Shown one piece after another: positions 1-5,641 of a stretch of 6,233 nucleotides of DNA. Under the pieces are notes generated by a model. The model was given only the letters and a program-made list of their open reading frames with translations, searched no databases and had not been told where the DNA came from. Numbering within the stretch: the first letter of the stretch is position 1; every line of letters starts with the position of its first letter. The translations under genes and the position numbers were made by a program. The DNA is from Clostridia bacterium (lineage in GTDB: Bacteria; Bacillota_A; Clostridia; Oscillospirales; CAG-382): positions 1 to 6,233 of the forward strand of contig JAGACN010000034.1 of the NCBI GenBank assembly GCA_017614095.1. The letters are read 5' to 3'.

Positions 1-915
1 CGTAACGACGTTCAGTTCCGCCTTGGACGGAGCATCCAGCGGCAATTCCGGGAATGAGGTCTCGTCCGTTTCGGTATCGCCGGACAGCTGTCCGGCCGTC
101 TTTCCGGCCGCTTCGAGAAGCTCCCGGAGCGCGTCGAACAGCGGCGCCAGCTGGTCTTTGTCCCAGACTTTGGTATAGACGGCGGTTCCGTCCGGCTCCG
201 CGGACCCCTCTCCGTCGCCGGCCCGCGCGAAGGAAACGGACTCGGTCATTTTCCGGATCTCCTCTTTCAGTTTCCGGAAGCATTCCTTGAGCCGGTCGAT
301 CAATTCATCCGCCGACGCGGACTCCTCCTTCAAAAGGGCGGCCGGCTGCTCGTCCGCACCGGAAGAACGCATATCGTTCCGGAATTGCTGAAGATCGAAC
401 CCGTCGATCCGGATCGGCTTGTCTGTCACCTTGTCCAAAGACAGAAAGATGACAGATTCGCCGATGACGACTGCGCCGAGATCGTACGGCTTATCGCCGA
501 TCAGTCCGCTCAGGTTCAGAGCAATGTTGTACCCGTCTTTCACGATGTGGAGGGCATTTTTTCCGATGCTGACCGGCTGACCGTAAAACGAGAACGACTG
601 GCAGTCGAGTTCAAGATCAATGGTATTGCTGTCTTTCCATTCGGACATACGGCCGGCGGGCGATTCCTCCGCCCAGCCGAGCAGAGCCGTTCTCAGTTTG
701 GCCTGAGCGGCGGCAACAGCCTCATCGGGCGTCGGTTCGGGCGGAACGGACGGAACGTCCGAAACGTCGGAAACGTCCGACTCCGCGCCCGGATCGGCTG
801 ACGGATGAAAGAGATTTGTGACGCATCCGGACAACAGAACACAAGCGGCCAGACACAAGGCCAGCACCGGGCAGAGCGTGCGGAAGCGTAAGAGCGAACG
901 GATTCTTTCAAACAT
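1..915 (-). CDS. Hypothetical lipoprotein, partial (C-terminus beyond the left edge)
   Basis: The minus strand reads open from an ATG at 915 to base 1, giving 305 residues with no stop, so the C-terminus lies outside the window. Residues 1-30 form a lipoprotein signal peptide: basic start (MFERIRSLLRFR), hydrophobic core, lipobox LSGC with the lipidated Cys at 31. A Ser/Asp/Pro/Glu linker with three SDV repeats follows (about 40-65). The region 95-175 has alternating strand-like segments (TIDLELD, ALHIVKDGYNIALNLS, VVIGESVIFLSLDK), which recalls LolA/LppX-type lipoproteins, but that is only an impression. Residues 200-226 are charged and helical, possibly coiled coil, and 245-275 look helical again. 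A GAGGGGG ribosome binding site (924-930) sits 8 nt before the ATG and a good promoter lies upstream. It is divergent from the solute-binding protein gene. I do not recognise the family. A surface-exposed, membrane-anchored location is well supported; function is unknown. Confidence 0.85.
   Translation of the reverse strand, partial: MFERIRSLLRFRTLCPVLALCLAACVLLSGCVTNLFHPSADPGAESDVSDVSDVPSVPPEPTPDEAVAAAQAKLRTALLGWAEESPAGRMSEWKDSNTIDLELDCQSFSFYGQPVSIGKNALHIVKDGYNIALNLSGLIGDKPYDLGAVVIGESVIFLSLDKVTDKPIRIDGFDLQQFRNDMRSSGADEQPAALLKEESASADELIDRLKECFRKLKEEIRKMTESVSFARAGDGEGSAEPDGTAVYTKVWDKDQLAPLFDALRELLEAAGKTAGQLSGDTETDETSFPELPLDAPSKAELNVVT
754..780 (-). repeat. 9-bp tandem repeat encoding (Ser-Asp-Val)x3
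   Basis: Three consecutive 9-bp units read AACGTCCGA, AACGTCGGA, AACGTCCGA on the plus strand. A fourth degenerate unit (AACGGACGG) lies at 745-753. On the minus strand they encode SDV-SDV-SDV in the linker just after the lipid anchor of the hypothetical lipoprotein. The period is a multiple of three, so copy-number change would lengthen or shorten the linker without breaking the frame. Confidence 0.8.
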
Positions 916-923
916 GTCTTTTT

Positions 924-930
924 CCCCCTC
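924..930 (-). promoter_or_regulatory. Ribosome binding site of the 915 lipoprotein gene
   Basis: Reads GAGGGGG on the minus strand, 8 nt before the ATG at 915. It supports that start, and the signal peptide begins directly there. Confidence 0.75.
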
Positions 931-966
931 GGTATAGAATGTGGTGGATCGGTTTCGGGCAAATTC

Positions 967-995
967 AGTATATCATTTTTGATTCGGAAAATCAA
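967..995 (-). promoter_or_regulatory. Sigma-A-type promoter for the lipoprotein gene at 915
   Basis: On the minus strand the -35 box is TTGATT (995-990) and the -10 box is TATACT (972-967), 5 of 6 to consensus. They are separated by exactly 17 bp, and TGA directly before the -10 gives an extended -10. Transcription would start near 960, leaving a leader of about 45 nt before the ATG at 915. Box matches are visible in the sequence; activity is inferred. Confidence 0.7.
979..995. promoter_or_regulatory. 17-bp inverted repeat over the minus-strand promoter, candidate operator
   Basis: TTGATT (979-984) and AATCAA (990-995) are perfect 6-bp inverted arms around CGGAA. The right arm is the -35 box of the minus-strand promoter and the left arm lies in its spacer, so a dimeric regulator bound here would block RNA polymerase. 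No T-run follows that would make it a terminator. The arms are short, so chance is possible. Confidence 0.35.
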
Positions 996-1003
996 GAGTA
1001 TGA

Positions 1004-1023
1004 AATCCGGCCCGCAATCCGGC
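1004..1023. repeat. AATCCGGC direct repeat between the divergent promoters
   Basis: The 8-mer AATCCGGC occurs at 1004-1011 and again at 1016-1023, with start points 12 bp apart, about one helical turn. The pair lies upstream of both -35 boxes (990-995 minus, 1042-1047 plus), a typical place for activator half-sites. A regulatory role is inference from position and spacing only. Confidence 0.35.
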
Positions 1024-1041
1024 GTATCGGTCATTTTTCTC

Positions 1042-1070
1042 TTGCAACCGGGCACGAATTGTGGTAGCAT
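1042..1070 (+). promoter_or_regulatory. Sigma-A-type promoter for the solute-binding protein gene
   Basis: The -35 box TTGCAA (1042-1047) and -10 box TAGCAT (1065-1070) are separated by 17 bp. TGG directly before the -10 is an extended -10 (TGn). Transcription would start near 1077, giving a leader of about 30 nt. Each box has one or two mismatches to consensus, which the extended -10 could offset. Confidence 0.65.
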
Positions 1071-1094
1071 AAGAGCGAAAAAGAAGAACCATTC

Positions 1095-1099
1095 GGGAG
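1095..1099 (+). promoter_or_regulatory. Ribosome binding site fixing the start at 1108
   Basis: GGGAG lies 8 nt before the ATG at 1108. An upstream in-frame ATG at 979 would extend the protein by 43 residues, but it lies before the promoter and would bury the signal peptide, so 1108 is preferred. Confidence 0.75.
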
Positions 1100-1107
1100 C
1101 AGCCAAT

Positions 1108-2691
1108 ATGAATACCAGAAAAAAACTGTCTCTTCTGCTCGCGTTGCTGATGCTGTGCGCGGTATTCGCCGTCGCGTGCGGACAGACGCCCGCGGAAGAA
1201 TCCGCATTCTCCGAATCCGCTCCGGAGACAAGCACGCCGAGCCAGGCGGCCCAGCCGGTCGACGAATACCATGACGCGGACGGCAAATATGTCGCAAAAT
1301 CCACCGGAAACGTCTATAACCGCGAGATCACCTTCCTCGCGTGCGGCGTCAATCCGACCTACAATTCCGAGATCCTCTACAACGACTACACATTGGACAC
1401 GGCCAGCTCGGAACCCATTCCGGAAGTGATCAACAAAGCGCAGGGCGACCGGGCGGATTACGTGGAAGATAAACTCGGCGTCACCATCAGCGAGCTCTAC
1501 GTCTACGAACGCTCGCGGCCGAACGGAAGCATGGCTTCCCGGATCCGGAACGACAACCTCGCGTTTTCGGCGGAATACCAGATCGTCATCCCCTGCCTGT
1601 ACGACGGCGCGACGCTGGCGCAGGAAGGCCAGTTCGTCGACCTGAACAGCATGACGGGCCTGGATCTCAACGCCCCCTGGTGGGATCAGGCGTTCAACAA
1701 GGAAAACACCATCGGCGGCCAGCTCTATTTCACCATCGGCGAGCTTGGAACGGTCAACAAATCCGGCACCTGCACATTGTCGTTCAACAAGACTCTGTAC
1801 CAGAAATACAAGCTGGACGAAAAATACGGCGGACTGCCCTACGACCTCGTTCGCAGCGGCGACTGGACGATCGACATCGTTCTGTCCATGGTCAAGGAAG
1901 TCGGCGAAGACAAGAACAGCGACGGACAGATCACCTACGAGGACATCTACGGATGGGGCGGCCAGCTGGACGATATGTGGAGTCTCTTCTACGGGTCCGG
2001 CTCGAAGATCGCCACCACCGACACGGCTGACGGCTATCCGGAACTGACCATGTTCACCGAACGCAGCTCGGCGATCGTCGAACAGATGCAGTCCCTCGTC
2101 CAGGACCGGGCGCATTACGTTTCCGCAAACGACTACTTTGACGTCGTGCAATGGCCGTCCGTCCTGTTGGTAGACAACTTCATCGCCGGCGACTCTCTGT
2201 TCTACAACGGCAACATGTCCACCCCGATCGAACTCGGCGAAATGGAAGACGCGTTCGGCATGGTCCCCGTTCCGAAGGGCGACAAAATGCAGGACGGCTA
2301 CTATTCACTGGTGAACCCCTGGGTCGCCACCTGCTTCGCCGTTCCGGTCTCCGTCGACGAAAGCGATCTCCCGATGATCGCGGATTTCCTGAACGAGATG
2401 GGAGCCGCTTCGGCCAACTTCACCGGCCCGGCCTATCTGAAACAGTGTCTGGAATATATGAAGGTACGGGACGACGACACCGTCGAAATGATCGAAGAAT
2501 ACATCCTGCCCGGCCGCGGATGCGACGTCGGTATGATGTACCAGTGGGGCGGACTCGATCAGCTGCTTCAGACCATGGCCGGCCAGCCGTCCGGCTCCTT
2601 CGCCTCCAATTACCAGTCCAAGGAAAACAGCGCGAAGAGCGCGATGGCGGAAACGATCAACTATTTCAAATCCCTTGCCGAGGAATCGTAA
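1108..2691 (+). CDS. Extracellular solute-binding lipoprotein, sugar-type ABC transporter (family 1-like)
   Basis: This 527-aa protein would bind a carbohydrate outside the membrane and deliver it to an ABC importer. Residues 1-23 are a signal peptide (MNTRKK, then a Leu/Ala core) ending in lipobox AVAC with Cys24 as lipid anchor, followed by an E/S/T/P-rich linker to about residue 55. The mature part shows solute-binding-protein traits: EITFLACG strand near 73, FNKTLYQKYKLD near 226, the hinge-like FGMVPVPKGD at 383-392, and several Trp (191, 192, 349, 405, 480) that could stack on sugar rings. Residues 268-279 (DKNSDGQITYED) match a 12-residue EF-hand-type calcium loop, with Asp instead of Glu last. 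Length is somewhat above the usual 400-450 for family 1 but common in Clostridia members. It has its own promoter and terminator, and no permease or ATPase gene lies beside it, so it must work with components encoded elsewhere. The substrate cannot be read from sequence. Confidence 0.9.
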   Translation: MNTRKKLSLLLALLMLCAVFAVACGQTPAEESAFSESAPETSTPSQAAQPVDEYHDADGKYVAKSTGNVYNREITFLACGVNPTYNSEILYNDYTLDTASSEPIPEVINKAQGDRADYVEDKLGVTISELYVYERSRPNGSMASRIRNDNLAFSAEYQIVIPCLYDGATLAQEGQFVDLNSMTGLDLNAPWWDQAFNKENTIGGQLYFTIGELGTVNKSGTCTLSFNKTLYQKYKLDEKYGGLPYDLVRSGDWTIDIVLSMVKEVGEDKNSDGQITYEDIYGWGGQLDDMWSLFYGSGSKIATTDTADGYPELTMFTERSSAIVEQMQSLVQDRAHYVSANDYFDVVQWPSVLLVDNFIAGDSLFYNGNMSTPIELGEMEDAFGMVPVPKGDKMQDGYYSLVNPWVATCFAVPVSVDESDLPMIADFLNEMGAASANFTGPAYLKQCLEYMKVRDDDTVEMIEEYILPGRGCDVGMMYQWGGLDQLLQTMAGQPSGSFASNYQSKENSAKSAMAETINYFKSLAEES

Positions 2692-2710
2692 CCCGCAAGT
2701 CCAAGCAAAT

Positions 2711-2758
2711 GCGCCTGTCTGCATTCGGAACTCCGAATACGGACAGGCGTGTCTTTTT
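2711..2758 (+). terminator. Intrinsic terminator after the solute-binding protein gene
   Basis: A long hairpin spans 2712-2749: outer arms CGCCTGTC / GACAGGCG, inner arms ATTCGG / CCGAAT around AACT, with only one mismatch and one G-T pair between them. TGTCTTTTTG follows, with five T at 2754-2758. It lies 20 bp after the TAA at 2689-2691. The convergent operon ends at 2795 on the other strand. Read from that side the hairpin is followed by CATTTGCTT, a poor T-run, so termination in that direction would be weaker. Confidence 0.9.
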
Positions 2759-2794
2759 GTATTTTGCTTTTCGTCCCGGCCGCTCGCGCAAGGA

Positions 2795-4324
2795 TCAGTC
2801 GCCGAGATACGGGATGCGGTCATCCGGAACGCTTCCGGTTTTTTCCGGGTCCAGGACGGCATTGGGTGCAAGTCTTGCCGTCCGGCGGACCTTACCGGCT
2901 TCGAGGGTGACCGTTTTCGGTTCTCTGCCCAGACCGATGACGCGCAGGACGCGGCCGTCCGTGTCCGTTTCGACCCTGCAGCCGCAGGTGACGGTGAAGA
3001 CGGGCTTTCCGTCGACAAATGCGGATGCGTTCCGGGAATCGCTGACGAGCCGGTAGGTCCGGTCACCGTACGTCTGCGTATAGTCGTAGGTGTGTCCGTC
3101 TTTCGCCCAGGCGCCCCAGGAAACGGTGTCGCGGCTCCGGTTGACGCCGTACAGGCGGGACATATATTCCAGACAGGCAAGCAGCGTGGGTCCGTAATCG
3201 CCGGGATTGTTCTCCATGGACGGTTTCGCGGTGAAGGGATCGAACTGCTGCGTGAACAGCGCGTCGGGGCCGACGCCGGCAAACAGCTTTTCAGCCACGC
3301 GCACGAGCTCGGCATAATGCCCGTAATTCTCCAAAGCGCGGACGGAGCGCTGGAAGGTCAGGCCTTCCGGCTGGCCGCTCCAGTCGTTCGTGGCGATATT
3401 CCGGAAACACGGATCGTTGACCGCAATGGACGGAAGCGGCATATTCGTCCAGAACTCTTCCGGATTGAACAGATGATACCGGATGAAATCGTCCGCCATA
3501 TGCTGGTCGAACAGGCCGTGGTACATGCAACGGAGATTGTTGTGGACCAGAATGTCCAGGAATTCGTTGTTTTCGTCGCGATCGTAGCAGGCATGCTTCT
3601 CCTCGCGCCACAGGTACGCGCGGACCCTGTTCCGGACTTCTTCCGCTTTTTCGCGCCAGTACGCCTCCTCCCCGTTCCCGAGCAGCACGCTGATCTCCGC
3701 CAGCGTGGCGCGGGCGTCATAGGAATAGGCCATGAGGTCCATCGACTCTCGCGGGAGATGGTATTGCGCCCAGGAGGCGTCCGGCGGAGTCTTCTCCTTC
3801 CAGAAATGAGGCGCCCCGAAGAATTTGGCGGAATAATCCTCGCCCGTGTCGCAGGGACACCATGCTTCCAGACAGCCGTCGCCGTCGCTTTCCCGGTTTT
3901 TCCAGAACCACGCGTCGTTTTTCTTCAGAACGTCATAGACTTTCCGCAGATAGTCTTCGTCTTTGCCGAGTAGATAATACATATTCAGCGCCGGATACGG
4001 AAAACAGTATCCCTGAATAAAATCGTGACGCTCGCCGTAAACGCCGTCGATGAAGGTCAGCATCCCGGGCATCATGCCCTCCTCATCCATCGCGTCCATA
4101 AACAGGTCGATGTTGTTGAAGCCGGCCTCCAGATCGTGTTTGGCATACATTTCCCCGCCCATCGGCTGCGTTTCCAGCCACAGGTTCCGGTAGTCGCCGC
4201 CCTCCACGACCGCGCGTCTGCCGTTGAAATTCACGACGTTGTGCTTCTCAGTCTCGACTGCCGACCGGTAGATCGCCGAGAGCAGCGGGTCCGAGGTCTC
4301 AAACGCGTTGCGGTTTTCCGTCAT
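2795..4324 (-). CDS. Cytoplasmic six-hairpin glycosidase, MGH1/GH63-like
   Basis: A 509-aa protein, probably an intracellular glycoside hydrolase with an (alpha/alpha)6 barrel. No signal peptide is visible (MTENRNAFETSDPLL), so it should act in the cytoplasm on imported oligosaccharides. Residues about 40-395 are the barrel: LETQPMGGEMYAKHDLEAG (50-68), GYCFPYPALNMYYLLG (105-120), DTGEDYS (159-165), NDWSGQPEGLTFQR (313-326), QQFDPFTAKPS (359-369) and GDYGPTLLACLEY (375-387). In this clan a G-x-D-N-S motif carries the catalytic acid; by eye Asp163 matches it. The base Glu usually lies in an E-x-Y-x-P motif, where this protein has Gln359. Residues 400-509 look like a C-terminal beta domain. The frame stays open upstream to 4819, but the ATG at 4324 has GGAGG 9 nt before it and overlaps the previous stop as ATGA, so it is translationally coupled. 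The exact sugar linkage is unknown; a trehalase-like or alpha-glucosidase role is equally possible. Confidence 0.85.
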   Translation of the reverse strand: MTENRNAFETSDPLLSAIYRSAVETEKHNVVNFNGRRAVVEGGDYRNLWLETQPMGGEMYAKHDLEAGFNNIDLFMDAMDEEGMMPGMLTFIDGVYGERHDFIQGYCFPYPALNMYYLLGKDEDYLRKVYDVLKKNDAWFWKNRESDGDGCLEAWCPCDTGEDYSAKFFGAPHFWKEKTPPDASWAQYHLPRESMDLMAYSYDARATLAEISVLLGNGEEAYWREKAEEVRNRVRAYLWREEKHACYDRDENNEFLDILVHNNLRCMYHGLFDQHMADDFIRYHLFNPEEFWTNMPLPSIAVNDPCFRNIATNDWSGQPEGLTFQRSVRALENYGHYAELVRVAEKLFAGVGPDALFTQQFDPFTAKPSMENNPGDYGPTLLACLEYMSRLYGVNRSRDTVSWGAWAKDGHTYDYTQTYGDRTYRLVSDSRNASAFVDGKPVFTVTCGCRVETDTDGRVLRVIGLGREPKTVTLEAGKVRRTARLAPNAVLDPEKTGSVPDDRIPYLGD

Positions 4325-5628
4325 GACGCACCGCCTCCGAAGCGGAATGCCAGCCCGCTGTCCGTGATGCCGTGCAGCATGGGATGATCCGGCACAGTCT
4401 CCATATCGTACGTGCCGTGGCCGTAGAAGAAGTGATGACCGATGGAATGTCCGTCCTCCTCGAGGACGGTCACGCTGGCGACGGAGCAGTCGTAGAAGAC
4501 GTTCTCCGACGGATAGCCGTCCGCGGACGCGTCCAGAACGAGATAGTCGGATCCCGATTCGGTATATCCCGTGATATGGGAGCGGTAGAAGGTCAGCCCT
4601 TTGGCGTTCCGGATCCGGCATGCCGTACTGCCCAGCGTGGAATGGATATCGAAGCGGCAGTCGGTAAACACGCAGTTTTCCGTAACGCAGGCACCGGCTT
4701 CGCCTCCGATATCCACGCAGATGATGTTGTCGGTCAGGGAGACGGCCGAAACCGTTTCGAAGCGGCAGTCCGCGCACCCGTTCCCGTCGCCGGTCCCCGC
4801 CGCAAGGCGGATGCCGCATTCGGTGAACATTTTGCAGACGACGTTTTCAAGGACCAGTCCGTTGACCGCCTTCGCGGCGATGCAGACCTGCGCCTTGGAC
4901 GCCGCGCTGAGGCAGAGTCCCGTTAACTCGACGCCTGCTATTTTCCCGTTGACGGAGATCATGGCACCCATTTTCCGTTCGGCCTGGATCACCGTCGGCT
5001 CTTTTTCGCTGTGGACGCCGAATCCGCCGCCGTTGCCGGTCAGCCGGATGCCGTTGCAGTCGGATCCGGTGCCGCTGCCGTCCCCGTTCCCGATTTCGAT
5101 CGTATCGGTAATGAGATAAATCCCGCCCGGGAAGCACACGGTGCCGCCCGTGGCCGGCAGACTCGCGACCGCCGACCGGATGGGAGAAGTGTCGTCCCGG
5201 TTTCCGTCACCGGACGCTCCGAACCATTTCACGTTGCGGTAATCGTCCTCACAGACGCGGATGTACCGCCCTTTTGCGGAGTCCTGGGCCTCGATGACGA
5301 CGCCGCCGTCCGGTTCCAGAACCGATTCCGCATCCCAATAGAACATGCCGCCGCCGCCGTCGTTCGCACGGGCGTAGCCTTTCAGCAGGACGCTGGCCCG
5401 CTTTTCCGACGGAACGGTTTTTTTCATTTGCGAAACGCTTGTAAACGAATAAATGGTACTCGGATCCCCCTGTTCCTGCGCGACGGTTTCGGACGGTTCC
5501 GCGGGCAGGTCACTGCCGGCCTTTTCGCCATCTTTCGAAGTCTCGCCGCCGGTCTGGCAGCCGGTCAGCGCGAACGTCAGCCCGAGGGCCGCCGCCAGGA
5601 TCAGATACAAAAATCTGTTGACGCTCAT
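4321..5628 (-). CDS. Beta-helix lipoprotein, pectate-lyase-3-like
   Basis: A 435-aa surface lipoprotein. Residues 1-23 are a signal peptide with lipobox LTGC (Cys24 lipidated), then a charged linker to about 58. Residues 60-130 contain GYARANDGGGGMFYWD and GRYIRV, the lead-in often found before this fold. Residues 130-180 carry the family hallmark: VKWFGASGDGNRDDTSPIRS followed by GGTVCFPGGIYLI, the N-terminal strand-turn pattern of pectate-lyase-3 and tail-spike-like right-handed beta-helices. Residues 190-405 are helix rungs with recurring F/Y-x-D-C-x-F/V segments and 13 of the 15 cysteines of the mature chain. The C-terminal tail DHPMLHGITDSGLAF (414-428) recurs in the gene upstream. Such proteins cleave or bind polysaccharides; the substrate is unknown and no catalytic set could be assigned. 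It lies 11 nt after the upstream gene and overlaps the glycosidase start by 4 nt. Two ATGs (5631, 5628) are adjacent; 5628 has the better ribosome-site spacing. Confidence 0.85.
   Translation of the reverse strand: MSVNRFLYLILAAALGLTFALTGCQTGGETSKDGEKAGSDLPAEPSETVAQEQGDPSTIYSFTSVSQMKKTVPSEKRASVLLKGYARANDGGGGMFYWDAESVLEPDGGVVIEAQDSAKGRYIRVCEDDYRNVKWFGASGDGNRDDTSPIRSAVASLPATGGTVCFPGGIYLITDTIEIGNGDGSGTGSDCNGIRLTGNGGGFGVHSEKEPTVIQAERKMGAMISVNGKIAGVELTGLCLSAASKAQVCIAAKAVNGLVLENVVCKMFTECGIRLAAGTGDGNGCADCRFETVSAVSLTDNIICVDIGGEAGACVTENCVFTDCRFDIHSTLGSTACRIRNAKGLTFYRSHITGYTESGSDYLVLDASADGYPSENVFYDCSVASVTVLEEDGHSIGHHFFYGHGTYDMETVPDHPMLHGITDSGLAFRFGGGAS
4334..4338 (-). promoter_or_regulatory. Ribosome binding site fixing the glycosidase start at 4324
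   Basis: GGAGG on the minus strand, 9 nt before the ATG at 4324 and inside the end of the beta-helix lipoprotein gene. Together with the ATGA overlap it sets the glycosidase start well inside a longer open frame that runs to 4819. Confidence 0.85.
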
Positions 5629-5636
5629 CATGACGG

Positions 5637-5641
5637 CCCTC
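5637..5641 (-). promoter_or_regulatory. Ribosome binding site of the beta-helix lipoprotein
   Basis: GAGGG on the minus strand overlaps the TGA stop (5642-5640) of the upstream gene. It is 5 nt from the ATG at 5631 and 8 nt from the ATG at 5628, which favours the second ATG. The overlap with the stop suggests coupled translation. Confidence 0.7.

Noticed and set aside
979..995. Inverted repeat as a transcription terminator
   Set aside because: The arms are AT-rich and only 6 bp, and no T-run follows on either strand; the overlap with a -35 box fits an operator better.
979..1107. Upstream start at 979 for the solute-binding protein
   Set aside because: It lies before the promoter boxes at 1042-1070 and would place 43 residues ahead of a normal lipoprotein signal peptide.
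973..2151. 392-residue open frame on the minus strand opposite the solute-binding protein gene
   Set aside because: It is a shadow of the plus-strand gene's codon bias. It has no ribosome binding site or recognisable domain, and it covers the divergent promoter region.
2675..3973. 432-residue open frame on the plus strand opposite the glycosidase gene
   Set aside because: It runs through the terminator hairpin and antisense to a clearly conserved enzyme, with composition typical of an antisense reading.
4325..4819. N-terminal extension of the glycosidase by 165 residues
   Set aside because: The extension is Arg-rich out-of-frame reading of the beta-helix lipoprotein gene. The ATG at 4324 has GGAGG and the ATGA overlap, and the protein-like sequence begins there.
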